A program made the position numbers and the translations under genes. 64,000 bases of DNA from positions 1 through 64,000 of the forward strand of contig CALSEQ010000015.1 of assembly GCA_943735955.1 (NCBI GenBank), in the 5' to 3' direction. The stretch's first letter is position 1; the number at the start of each line of letters is the position of its first letter. The DNA comes from Piscicola geometra. Its lineage: Eukaryota; Annelida; Clitellata; Hirudinida; Piscicolidae. A model generated the notes under the pieces. The model did not search any database. It was not told the DNA's origin and saw nothing but the letters and a program-made list of their open reading frames with translations. Shown in pieces: positions 31,301 to 48,200 of this stretch.

Positions 31301-34116
31301 TTACATATATTGCATATTCACATATATTGCATATTTACATATATTGCATATTTACATATATTGCATATTTACATATATTGCATATTCACATATATTGCAT
31401 ATTTACATATATTGCATATTTACATATATTGCATATTTACATATATTGCATATTTACATATATTGCATTTTTACATGTATTGCATATTTACATATATTGC
31501 ATATTTGCATATATTGCATATTTACATATATTGCATATTTACATGTATTGCATATTTACATATACTGCATATTTACATATATTGCATATTTACATATATT
31601 GCATATTTACATATATTGCATATTTACATATATTGCATATTCACATATATTGCATATTTACATATATTGCATATTTACATATATTGCATATTTACATATA
31701 TTGCATATTTACATATATTGCATTTTTACATATATTGCATATTTACATATATTGCATATTTACATATTATGCATTTATACATATATTGCATATTTACATA
31801 TATTGCATCTTTACATATATTGCATATTTACATATATTGCATATTTACATATAATGCATATTTACATATATTGCATATTTACATATATTGCATATTTACG
31901 TATATTGCATATTTACATGTATTGCATATTTACATATTATGCATATTTGCATATATTGCATATTTACATATATTGCATATTTACATATATTGCATATTTA
32001 CATATATTGCATATTTACATATATTGCATATTTACATATATTGCATATTTACATATATTGCATATTTACATATATTGCATATTCACATATATTGCATATT
32101 TCCATATATTGCATATTTACATATATTGCATATTTACATATATTGCATGTTTTCATATATTGCATATTTACATATATTGCATTTTAACATATATTGCATA
32201 TTTACATATATTGCATATTTACATATATTGCATATTTACATATTTTGCATATTTACATATATTGCTTATTTACATATATTGCATATTTACATATATTGCA
32301 TATTTACATATATTGCATATTTACATATATTGCATATTTACATATATTGCATATTTACATATATTGCATATTTACATATATTGCATATTTACATATATTG
32401 CTTATTTACATATATTGCATATTTACATATATTGCATATTTACATATATTGCATATTTACATATATTGCATATTTACATATATTGCAAATTTACATATAT
32501 TGCATACTTACATATATTGCATATTTACATATATTGCATATTTACATATATTGCAGATTTACATATATTGCATATTTACATATATTGAATATTTACATAT
32601 ATTACATATTTACATATATTGCATATTTACATATATTGCATATTTACATATATTGCATATTTACATATATTGCATATTTACATATATTGCATATTTACAT
32701 ATATTGCTTATTTACATATATTGCATATTTACATATATTGCATTTTTACATATATTGCATATTTACATATATTGCATATTTACATATTATGCATTTATAC
32801 ATATATTGCATATTTACATATATTGCATCTTTACATATATTGCATATTTACATATATTGCATATTTACATATAATGCATATTTACATATATTGCATATTT
32901 ACATATATTGCATATTTACGTATATTGCATATTTACATGTATTGCATATTTACATATTATGCATATTTGCATATATTGCATATTTACATATATTGCATAT
33001 TTACATATATTGCATATTTACATACATTGCATATTTACATATATTGCATATTTACATATATTGCATATTTACATATATTGCATATTTACATATATTGCAT
33101 ATTCACATATATTGCATATTTACATATATTGCATATTTACATATATTGCATATTTACATATATTGCATGTTTTCATATATTGCATATTTACATATATTGC
33201 ATTTTAACATATATTGCATACTTACATATATTGCATATTTACATATATTGCATATTTACATATATTGCATATTTACATATATTGCATATTTACATATATT
33301 GCATATTTACATATATTGCATATTCACATATATTGCATATTTACATATATTGCATATTTACATATATTGCATATTTACATATATTGCATGTTTTCATATA
33401 TTGCATATTTACATATATTGCATTTTAACATATATTGCATATTTACATATATTGCATATTTACATATATTGCATATTTAGATATTTTGCATATTTACATA
33501 TATTGCTTATTTACATATATTGCATATTTACATATATTGCATATTTACATATATTGCATATTTACATATATTGCATATTTACATATATTGCATATTCACA
33601 TATATTGCATATTTACATATATTGCATATTTACATATATTGCTTATTTACATATATTGCATATTTACATATATTGCATATTTACATATATTGCATATTTA
33701 CATATATTGCATATTTACATATATTGCAAATTTACATATATTGCATACTTACATATATTGCATATTTACATATATTGCATATTTACATATATTGCAGATT
33801 TACATATATTGCATATTTACATATATTGCATATTTACATATATTACATATTTACATATATTGCATATTTACATATAATGCATATTTACATATATTGCATA
33901 TTTACATATATTGCATATTTACATATATTGCATATTTACATATATTGCTTATTACATATATTGCATATTTACATATATTGCATATTTACATATATTGCAT
34001 ATTTACATATATTTCATATTTACATATATTGCATATTTACATATATTGCATAGTTAAATATATTGCATATTTACATATCTTGCATATTTACATATATTGC
34101 ATCTTTACATATATAG

Positions 34117-34151
34117 CATATTTAAATTATATTGCATATTGACACATATTG
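34117..34151. repeat. Aberrant 18-bp unit plus CATATTGACACATATTG unit (family marker)
   Basis: Unit 34,117-34,134 is CATATTTAAATTATATTG, 18 bp, shifting the register by one base. The next unit, CATATTGACACATATTG, is 17 bp. The pair, preceded by ATATATAGCA, recurs near 38,078 and 42,635. A decayed version near 36,430-36,462 has the second unit cut to 15 bp (CAATAACACATATTG). A further slip is the 16-bp unit CTTATTACATATATTG near 33,948. These slips explain why some large offsets are not exact multiples of 17. Confidence 0.85.
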
Positions 34152-37100
34152 CATATTTACATATATTGCATATTTACATATATTGCATATTTACATATAT
34201 TGCATATTTACATATATTGCCTATTTACATATATTGCATATTTACATATGTTGCATATATACCTATATTGCATATTTTCATATATTGCATAATTACATAT
34301 ATTGCATATTTACATATATTGCATATTTACATATATTGCATATTTACATATATTGCATATTTACATATTATGCATTTATACATATATTGCATATTTACAT
34401 ATATTGCATCTTCACATATATTGCATATTTACATATATTGCATATTTACGTATATTGCATATTTACATGTATTGCATATTTACATATATTGCATATTTGC
34501 ATATATTGCATATTTACATATATTGCATATTTACATATATTGCATATTTACATATATTGCATATTTACATATATTGCATATTTACATATATTGCATATTT
34601 ACATATATTGCATATTCACATATATTGCATATTTACATATATTGCATATTTACATATATTGCATATTTACATATATTGCATATTTACATATATTGCTTAT
34701 TTACATATATTGCATATTTACATATATTGCATATTTACATATATTGCATATTTACATATATTGCATATTTACATATATTGCAAATTTACATATATTGCAT
34801 ACTTACATATATTGCATATTTACATATATTGCATATTTACATATATTGCAGATTTACATATATTGCATATTTACATATATTGCATATTTACATATATTAC
34901 ATATTTACATATATTGCATATTTACATATATTGCATATTTACATATATTGCATATTTACATATATTGCATATTTACATATATTGCATATTTACATATATT
35001 GCTTATTTACATATATTGCATATTTACATATATTGCATTTTTACATATATTGCATATTTACATATATTGCATATTTACATATTATGCATTTATACATATA
35101 TTGCATATTTACATATATTGCATCTTTACATATATTGCATATTTACATATATTGCATATTTACATATAATGCATATTTACATATATTGCATATTTACATA
35201 TATTGCATATTTACGTATATTGCATATTTACATGTATTGCATATTTACATATTATGCATATTTGCATATATTGCATATTTACATATATTGCATATTTACA
35301 TATATTGCATATTTACATACATTGCATATTTACATATATTGCATATTTACATATATTGCATATTTACATATATTGCATATTTAAATATATTGCATATTCA
35401 CATATATTGCATATTTACATATATTGCATATTCACATATATTGCATATTTACATATATTGCATGTTTTCATATATTGCATATTTACATATATTGCATTTT
35501 AACATATATTGCATACTTACATATATTGCATATTTACATATATTGCATATTTACATATATTGCATATTTACATATATTGCATATTTACATATATTGCATA
35601 TTTACATATATTGCAAATTTACATATATTGCATATTCACATATATTGCATATTTACATATATTGCATATTTACATATATTGCATATTTACATATATTGCA
35701 TGTTTTCATATATTGCATATTTACATATATTGCATTTTAACATATATTGCATATTTACATATATTGCATATTTACATATATTGCATATTTACATATTTTG
35801 CATATTTACATATATTGCTTATTTACATATATTGCATATTTACATATATTGCATATTTACATATATTGCATATTTACATATATTGCATATTTACATATAT
35901 TGCATATTTACATATATTGCATATTTACATATATTGCATATTTACATATATTGCTTATTTACATATATTGCATATTTACATATATTGCATATTTACATAT
36001 ATTGCATATTTACATATATTGCATATTTACATATATTGCAAATTTACATATATTGCATACTTACATATATTGCATATTTACATATATTGCATATTTACAT
36101 ATATTGCAGATTTACATATATTGCATATTTACATATATTGCATATTTACATATATTACATATTTACATATATTGCATATTTACATATATTGCATATTTAC
36201 ATATATTGCATATTTACATATATTGCATATTTACATATATTGCATATTTACATATATTGCTTATTTACATATATTGCATATTTACATATATTGCATATTT
36301 ACATATATTGCATATTTACATATATTGCATATTTACATATATTGCATATTTACATATATTGCATAGTTAAATATATTGCATATTTACATATCTTGCATAT
36401 TTACATATATTGCATCTTTACATATATAGCACATTTAAATTATATTGCAATAACACATATTGCATATTTACATATATTGCATATTTACATATATTGCATA
36501 TTTACATATATTGCATATTTACATATATTGCCTATTTACATATATTGCATATTTACATATGTTGCATATTTACATATATTGCATATTTACATATATTGCC
36601 TATTTACATATATTGCATATTTACATATGTTGCATATATACCTATATTGCATATTTTCATATATTGCATAATTACATATATTGCATATTTACATATATTG
36701 CATATTTACATATATTGCATATTTACATATATTGCATATTTACATATTATGCATTTATACATATATTGCATATTTACATATATTGCATCTTCACATATAT
36801 TGCATATTTACATATATTGCATATTTACGTATATTGCATATTTACATGTATTGCATATTTACATATATTGCATATTTGCATATATTGCATATTTACATAT
36901 ATTGCATATTTACATATATTGCATATTTACATATATTGCATATTTACATATATTGCATATTTACATATATTGCATATTTACATATATTGCATATTCACAT
37001 ATATTGCATATTTACATATATTGCATATTTACATATATTGCATATTTACATATATTGCATATTTACATATATTGCTTATTTACATATATTGCATAATTAC

Positions 37101-37753
37101 ATATATTGCATATTTACATATATTGCATATTTACATATATTGCATATTTACATATATTGCAAATTTACATATATTGCATACTTACATATATTGCATATTT
37201 ACATATATTGCATATTTACATATATTGCAGATTTACATATATTGCATATTTACATATATTGCATATTTACATATATTACATATTTACATATATTGCATAT
37301 TTACATATATTGCATATTTACATATATTGCATATTTACATATATTGCATATTTACATATATTGCATATTTACATATATTGCTTATTTACATATATTGCAT
37401 ATTTACATATATTGCATTTTTACATATATTGCATATTTACATATATTGCATATTTACATATTATGCATTTATACATATATTGCATATTTACATATATTGC
37501 ATCTTTACATATATTGCATATTTACATATATTGCATATTTACATATAATGCATATTTACATATATTGCATATTTACATATATTGCATATTTACGTATATT
37601 GCATATTTACATGTATTGCATATTTACATATTATGCATATTTGCATATATTGCATATTTACATATATTGCATATTTACATATATTGCATATTTACATACA
37701 TTGCATATTTACATATATTGCATATTTACATATATTGCATATTTACATATATT

Positions 37754-40700
37754 GCAGATTTACATATATTGCATATTTACATATATTGCATATTTACATA
37801 TATTACATATTTACATATATTGCATATTTACATATATTGCATATTTACATATATTGCATATTTACATATATTGCATATTTACATATATTGCATATTTACA
37901 TATATTGCTTATTTACATATATTGCATATTTACATATATTGCATATTTACATATATTGCATATTTACATATATTGCATATTTACATATATTGCATATTTA
38001 CATATATTGCATAGTTAAATATATTGCATATTTACATATCTTGCATATTTACATATATTGCATCTTTACATATATAGCATATTTAAATTATATTGCATAT
38101 TGACACATATTGCATATTTACATATATTGCATATTTACATATATTGCATATTTACATATATTGCATATTTACATATATTGCCTATTTACATATATTGCAT
38201 ATTTACATATGTTGCATATATACCTATATTGCATATTTTCATATATTGCATAATTACATATATTGCATATTTACATATATTGCATATTTACATATATTGC
38301 ATATTTACATATATTGCATATTTACATATATTGCCTATTTACATATATTGCATATTTACATATGTTGCATATATACCTATATTGCATATTTTCATATATT
38401 GCATAATTACATATATTGCATATTTACATATATTGCATATTTACATATATTGCATATTTACATATATTGCATATTTACATATTATGCATTTATACATATA
38501 TTGCATATTTACATATATTGCATCTTCACATATATTGCATATTTACATATATTGCATATTTACGTATATTGCATATTTACATGTATTGCATATTTACATA
38601 TATTGCATATTTGCATATATTGCATATTTACATATATTGCATATTTACATATATTGCATATTTACATATATTGCATATTTACATATATTGCATATTTACA
38701 TATATTGCATATTTACATATATTGCATATTCACATATATTGCATATTTACATATATTGCATATTTACATATATTGCATATTTACATATATTGCATATTTA
38801 CATATATTGCTTATTTACATATATTGCATATTTACATATATTGCATATTTACATATATTGCATATTTACATATATTGCATATTTACATATATTGCAAATT
38901 TACATATATTGCATACTTACATATATTGCATATTTACATATATTGCATATTTACATATATTGCAGATTTACATATATTGCATATTTACATATATTGCATA
39001 TTTACATATATTACATATTTACATATATTGCATATTTACATATATTGCATATTTACATATATTGCATATTTACATATATTGCATATTTACATATATTGCA
39101 TATTTACATATATTGCTTATTTACATATATTGCATATTTACATATATTGCATTTTTACATATATTGCATATTTACATATATTGCATATTTACATATTATG
39201 CATTTATACATATATTGCATATTTACATATATTGCATCTTTACATATATTGCATATTTACATATATTGCATATTTACATATAATGCATATTTACATATAT
39301 TGCATATTTACATATATTGCATATTTACGTATATTGCATATTTACATGTATTGCATATTTACATATTATGCATATTTGCATATATTGCATATTTACATAT
39401 ATTGCATATTTACATATATTGCATATTTACATACATTGCATATTTACATATATTGCATATTTACATATATTGCATATTTACATATATTGCATATTTAAAT
39501 ATATTGCATATTCACATATATTGCATATTTACATATATTGCATATTTACATATATTGCATATTTACATATATTGCATGTTTTCATATATTGCATATTTAC
39601 ATATATTGCATTTTAACATATATTGCATACTTACATATATTGCATATTTACATATATTGCATATTTACATATATTGCATATTTACATATATTGCATATTT
39701 ACATATATTGCATATTTACATATATTGCATATTTACATATATTGCATATTCACATATATTGCATATTTACATATATTGCATATTTACATATATTGCATAT
39801 TTACATATATTGCATGTTTTCATATATTGCATATTTACATATATTGCATTTTAACATATATTGCATATTTACATATATTGCATATTTACATATATTGCAT
39901 ATTTACATATTTTGCATATTTACATATATTGCTTATTTACATATATTGCATATTTACATATATTGCTTATTTACATATATTGCATATTTACATATATTGC
40001 ATTTTTACATATATTGCATATTTACATATATTGCATATTTACATATTATGCATTTATACATATATTGCATATTTACATATATTGCATATTTACATATATT
40101 GCATATTTACATATATTGCATATTTACATATATTGCAAATTTACATATATTGCATACTTACATATATTGCATATTTACATATATTGCATATTTACATATA
40201 TTGCAGATTTACATATATTGCATATTTACATATATTGCATATTTACATATATTACATATTTACATATATTGCATATTTACATATATTGCATATTTACATA
40301 TATTGCATATTTACATATATTGCATATTTACATATATTGCATATTTACATATATTGCTTATTTACATATATTGCATATTTACATATATTGCATTTTTACA
40401 TATATTGCATATTTACATATATTGCATATTTACATATTATGCATTTATACATATATTGCATATTTACATATATTGCATCTTTACATATATTGCATATTTA
40501 CATATATTGCATATTTACATATAATGCATATTTACATATATTGCATATTTACATATATTGCATATTTACGTATATTGCATATTTACATGTATTGCATATT
40601 TACATATTATGCATATTTGCATATATTGCATATTTACATATATTGCATATTTACATATATTGCATATTTACATACATTGCATATTTACATATATTGCATA

Positions 40701-43700
40701 TTTACATATATTGCATATTTACATATATTGCATATTTAAATATATTGCATATTCACATATATTGCATATTTACATATATTGCATATTTACATATATTGCA
40801 TATTTACATATATTGCATGTTTTCATATATTGCATATTTACATATATTGCATTTTAACATATATTGCATACTTACATATATTGCATATTTACATATATTG
40901 CATATTTACATATATTGCATATTTACATATATTGCATATTTACATATATTGCATATTTACATATATTGCATATTTACATATATTGCATATTCACATATAT
41001 TGCATATTTACATATATTGCATATTTACATATATTGCATATTTACATATATTGCATGTTTTCATATATTGCATATTTACATATATTGCATTTTAACATAT
41101 ATTGCATATTTACATATATTGCATATTTACATATATTGCATATTTACATATTTTGCATATTTACATATATTGCTTATTTACATATATTGCATATTTACAT
41201 ATATTGCTTATTTACATATATTGCATATTTACATATATTGCATTTTTACATATATTGCATATTTACATATATTGCATATTTACATATTATGCATTTATAC
41301 ATATATTGCATATTTACATATATTGCATCTTTACATATATTGCATATTTACATATATTGCATATTTACATATAATGCATATTTACATATATTGCATATTT
41401 ACATATATTGCATATTTACGTATATTGCATATTTACATATATTGCATATTTACATATTATGCATATTTGCATATATTGCATATTTACATATATTGCATAT
41501 TTACATATATTGCATATTTACATACATTGCATATTTACATATATTGCATATTTACATATATTGCATATTTACATATATTGCATATTTAAATATATTGCAT
41601 ATTCACATATATTGCATATTTACATATATTGCATATTTACATATATTGCATATTTACATATATTGCATGTTTTCATATATTGCATATTTACATATATTGC
41701 ATTTTAACATATATTGCATACTTACATATATTGCATATTTACATATATTGCATATTTACATATATTGCATATTTACATATATTGCATATTTACATATATT
41801 GCATATTTACATATATTGCATATTTACATATATTGCATATTCACATATATTGCATATTTACATATATTGCATATTTACATATATTGCATATTTACATATA
41901 TTGCATGTTTTCATATATTGCATATTTACATATATTGCATTTTAACATATATTGCATATTTACATATATTGCATATTTACATATATTGCATATTTACATA
42001 TTTTGCATATTTACATATATTGCTTATTTACATATATTGCATATTTACATATATTGCATATTTACATATATTGCATATTTACATATATTGCATATTTACA
42101 TATATTGCATATTTACATATATTGCATATTTACATATATTGCATATTTACATATATTGCTTATTTACATATATTGCATATTTACATATATTGCATATTTA
42201 CATATATTGCATATTTACATATATTGCATATTTACATATATTGCAAATTTACATATATTGCATACTTACATATATTGCATATTTACATATATTGCATATT
42301 TACATATATTGCAGATTTACATATATTGCATATTTACATATATTGCATATTTACATATATTACATATTTACATATATTGCATATTTACATATATTGCATA
42401 TTTACATATATTGCATATTTACATATATTGCATATTTACATATATTGCATATTTACATATATTGCTTATTTACATATATTGCATATTTACATATATTGCA
42501 TATTTACATATATTGCATATTTACATATATTGCATATTTACATATATTGCATATTTACATATATTGCATAGTTAAATATATTGCATATTTACATATCTTG
42601 CATATTTACATATATTGCATCTTTACATATATAGCATATTTAAATTATATTGCATATTGACACATATTGCATATTTACATATATTGCATATTTACATATA
42701 TTGCATATTTACATATATTGCATATTTACATATATTGCCTATTTACATATATTGCATATTTACATATGTTGCATATATACCTATATTGCATATTTTCATA
42801 TATTGCATAATTACATATATTGCATATTTACATATATTGCATATTTACATATATTGCATATTTACATATATTGCATATTTACATATATTGCCTATTTACA
42901 TATATTGCATATTTACATATGTTGCATATATACCTATATTGCATATTTTCATATATTGCATAATTACATATATTGCATATTTACATATATTGCATATTTA
43001 CATATATTGCATATTTACATATATTGCATATTTACATATTATGCATTTATACATATATTGCATATTTACATATATTGCATCTTCACATATATTGCATATT
43101 TACATATATTGCATATTTACGTATATTGCATATTTACATGTATTGCATATTTACATATATTGCATATTTGCATATATTGCATATTTACATATATTGCATA
43201 TTTACATATATTGCATATTTACATATATTGCATATTTACATATATTGCATATTTACATATATTGCATATTTACATATATTGCATATTCACATATATTGCA
43301 TATTTACATATATTGCATATTTACATATATTGCATATTTACATATATTGCATATTTACATATATTGCTTATTTACATATATTGCATATTTACATATATTG
43401 CATATTTACATATATTGCATATTTACATATATTGCATATTTACATATATTGCAAATTTACATATATTGCATACTTACATATATTGCATATTTACATATAT
43501 TGCATATTTACATATATTGCAGATTTACATATATTGCATATTTACATATATTGCATATTTACATATATTACATATTTACATATATTGCATATTTACATAT
43601 ATTGCATATTTACATATATTGCATATTTACATATATTGCATATTTACATATATTGCATATTTACATATATTGCTTATTTACATATATTGCATATTTACAT

Positions 43701-44521
43701 ATATTGCATTTTTACATATATTGCATATTTACATATATTGCATATTTACATATTATGCATTTATACATATATTGCATATTTACATATATTGCATCTTTAC
43801 ATATATTGCATATTTACATATATTGCATATTTACATATAATGCATATTTACATATATTGCATATTTACATATATTGCATATTTACGTATATTGCATATTT
43901 ACATGTATTGCATATTTACATATTATGCATATTTGCATATATTGCATATTTACATATATTGCATATTTACATATATTGCATATTTACATACATTGCATAT
44001 TTACATATATTGCATATTTACATATATTGCATATTTACATATATTGCATATTTAAATATATTGCATATTCACATATATTGCATATTTACATATATTGCAT
44101 ATTTACATATATTGCATATTTACATATATTGCATGTTTTCATATATTGCATATTTACATATATTGCATTTTAACATATATTGCATACTTACATATATTGC
44201 ATATTTACATATATTGCATATTTACATATATTGCATATTTACATATATTGCATATTTACATATATTGCATATTTACATATATTGCATATTTACATATATT
44301 GCATATTCACATATATTGCATATTTACATATATTGCATATTTACATATATTGCATATTTACATATATTGCATGTTTTCATATATTGCATATTTACATATA
44401 TTGCATTTTAACATATATTGCATATTTACATATATTGCATATTTACATATATTGCATATTTACATATTTTGCATATTTACATATATTGCTTATTTACATA
44501 TATTGCATATTTACATATATT
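37754..44521. repeat. Paired 2.2-kb blocks 4,557 bp apart, each with a 153-bp tandem duplication
   Basis: About 37,754-39,964 recurs at 42,311-44,521; the offset is 268 units plus 1 bp. Markers: GCAGATTT at 37,754 and 42,311; GCATTTTAAC at 39,608 and 44,165. Both blocks carry a 153-bp (9-unit) tandem duplication (GCCTATTTAC at 38,180 and 38,333; 42,737 and 42,890). A third relative at about 34.1-35.8 kb has a single copy of it: its offset to 38-40 kb changes from 3,961 to 4,114 bp across that point. The 153-bp event therefore came before the 4,557-bp one. Confidence 0.85.
40338..42037. repeat. 850-bp tandem duplication (50 units per copy)
   Basis: GCTTATTT at 40,356 and 41,206, GCATTTTTAC at about 40,390 and 41,240, the CpG cassette at about 40,568 and 41,418, GCATTTTAAC, and GCTTATTT at about 41,171 and 42,021 all repeat at 850 bp. 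Bounds are set by markers that do not repeat: TGCTTATTTA at 41,171 has no partner at 40,321, and GCTTA at 41,206 has none at 42,056. The only difference I found is ACATGTATTG near 40,587 against ACATATATTG near 41,437. Confidence 0.87.
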
Positions 44522-45292
44522 GCATATTTACATATATTGCATATTTACATATATTGCATATTTACATATATTGCATATTTACATATATTGCATACTTACA
44601 TATATTGCATATTTACATATATTGCATATTTACATATATTGCAGATTTACATATATTGCATATTTACATATATTGCATATTTACATATATTACATATTTA
44701 CATATATTGCATATTTACATATATTGCAAATATACCTATATTGCATATTTTCATATATTGCATAATTACATATATTGCATATTTACATATATTGCATATT
44801 TACATATATTGCATATTTACATATATTGCATATTTACATATTATGCATTTATACATATATTGCATATTTACATATATTGCATCTTCACATATATTGCATA
44901 TTTACATATATTGCATATTTACGTATATTGCATATTTACATGTATTGCATATTTACATATATTGCATATTTGCATATATTGCATATTTACATATATTGCA
45001 TATTTACATATATTGCATATTTACATATATTGCATATTTACATATATTGCATATTTACATATATTGCATATTTACATATAATGCATATTCACATATATTG
45101 CATATTTACATATATTGCATATTTACATATATTGCATATTTACATATATTGCATATTTACATATATTGCATATTTACATTTATTGCATATTTACATATAT
45201 TGCATATTTACATATATTGCATATTTACATTGATTGCATATTTACATATATTGCATGTTTTCATATATTGCATATTTACATATATTGCATTT

Positions 45293-48200
45293 TAACATAT
45301 ATTGCATATTTACATATATTGCATATTTACATATATTGCATATTTACATATATTGCATATTTACATATATTGCTTATTTACATATATTGCATATTTACAT
45401 ATATTGCATATTTACATATATTGCATATTTACATATATTGCATATTTACATATATTGCATATTTACATATATTGCATATTTACATATAATGCATATTTAC
45501 ATATATTGCATATTTACATATATTGCATATTTACATATATTGCATATTTACATATATTGCATATTTACATATATTGCATATTTACATATATTGCATATTT
45601 ACATACATTGCATATTTACATATATTGCATATTTACATATATTGCATATTTACATATATTGCATATTTACATATATTGCATATTTACATATATTGCATAT
45701 TTACATATATTGCATATTTACATATATTGCATATTTACATATATTGCATATTTACATATATTGCATATTTACATATATTGCATATTTACATATATTGCAT
45801 ATTTACATATATTGCATCTTTACATATATTGCATATTTACATATATTGCATATTTACATATATTGCATATTTACATATATTGCCTATTTACATATATTGC
45901 ATATTTACATATGTTGCATATATACATATATTGCATATTTTCATATATTGCATAATTACATATATTGCATATTTACATATATTGCATATTTACATATATT
46001 GCATATTTACATATATTTCATGTTTTCATATATTGCATATTTACATATATTGCATATTTACATATATTGCATATTTAAATATATTGCATATTTACATATA
46101 TTGCATATTTACATATATTGCATCTTTACATATATTGCATATTTAAATTATACTGCATATTTACACATATTGCATATTTACATATATTGCATATTTACAT
46201 ATATTGCATATTTACATATATTGCATATTTACATATTATGCATTTATACATATATTGCATATTTACATATATTGCATCTTTACATATATTGCATATTTAC
46301 ATATATTGCATCTTTACATATATTGCATATTTAAATTATACTGCATATTTACACATATTGCATATTTACATATATTGCATATTTACATATATTGCATCTT
46401 TACATATATTGCACATTTACATATATTGCATATTTACATATATTGCATATTTACATATATTGCATATTTACATATATTGCATATTTAAATATATTGCATA
46501 TTTACATATATTGCTTATTTACATATATTGCATATTTACATATATTACATATTTACATATATTGCATATTTACATATATTGCATATTTACATATATTGCA
46601 TATTTACATATATTGCATATTTACATATATTGCATATTTACATATATTGCATATTTACATATATTGCATATTTACATATATTGCATATTTACATATATTG
46701 CATATTTACATATATTGCATGTTTACATATATTGCATATTTACATATATTGCATATTTACATATATTGCATATTTACATATATTGCATATTTACATATAT
46801 TGCATATTTACATATATTGCATATTTACATATATTGCATATTTACATATATTGCAAATTTACATATATTGCATATTTACATATATTGCATATTTACATAT
46901 ATTGCATATTTACATATATTGCATATTTACATATATTGCATAATTACATATATTGCATATTTACATATATTGCATATTTACATAAATTGCATATTTACAT
47001 ATATTGCATATTTACATATATTGCATATATTTATATATTGCATATTTACATATATTTCATATTTACATATATTGCATATTTACATATATTGCATATTTAC
47101 ATATATTGCATATTTACATATATTGCATATTTACATATAATGCATATTTACAGCTATTGCATATTTACATATATTGCATATTTACGTATATTGCATATTT
47201 ACATGTATTGCATATTTACATATATTGCATATTTACATATATTGCATATTTACATATATTGCATATTTACATATATTGCATATTTACATATATTGCATAT
47301 TTACATATATTGCATCTTTACATATATTGCATATTTACATATATTGCATATTTACATTTATTGCATATTTACATATATTGCATATTTACATATATTGCAT
47401 ATTCACATATATTGCATATTTACATATATTGCATATATACATATATTGCATATTTACATATATTGCATATTTACATATATTGCATATTTACGTATATTGC
47501 ATATTCACATGTATTGCATATTTACATATATTGCATATTTGCATATATTGCATATTTACATATATTGCATATTTACATATATTGCTAATTTACATATATT
47601 GCATATTTACATATATTGCATATTTACATATATTGCATATTTACATATATTGCATATTTACATATATTGCATATTTACATATATTGCATATTTACATATA
47701 TTGCATATTAACATATATTGGTTATTAACAAATATTGGATATTTACATATATTGCATATTTACATATGTTGCATATTTACATATATTGCATCTTTAAATA
47801 TATTGCATATTTACATTTATTGCATATTTACATATATTGCATATTTACATATATTGCATATTTGCATATATTGCATATTTACATATAATGCATATTTACA
47901 TATATTGCATACTTACATATATTGCATATTCACATATATTGCATATTTACATATATTGCATATTTACATATATTGCATATTTACATATATTGCATATTTA
48001 CATATATTGCATGTTTTCATATATTGCATATTTACATATATTGCATTTTAACATATATTGCATATTTACATATATTGCATATTTACATATATTGCATATT
48101 TACATATATTGCATATTAACATATATTGGATATTAACATATATTGGATATTTACATATATTGCATATTTACATATATTGCATATTTACATATATTGCATA

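Larger units (their letters stand above)
30540..44740. repeat. Array domain marked by the GCAAATTT / CATACTTAC / GCAGATTT cassette
   Basis: A fixed triad, GCAAATTTAC then CATACTTAC then GCAGATTTAC within about 70 bp, followed by an ATTACATATTTAC unit, starts near 30,768, 32,485, 33,726, 34,780, 36,038, 37,159, 38,894, 40,135, 42,243 and 43,451. Partial copies lie near 37,754 and 44,640. Spacing is about 1.05-2.1 kb, and 1,241 bp (73 units) recurs. GCTTATTTAC units flank the triads. Outside this domain I saw the triad only in the block at 57.1-57.8 kb. The GCCTTTTTAC cassette of the left half is absent here. Confidence 0.85.
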
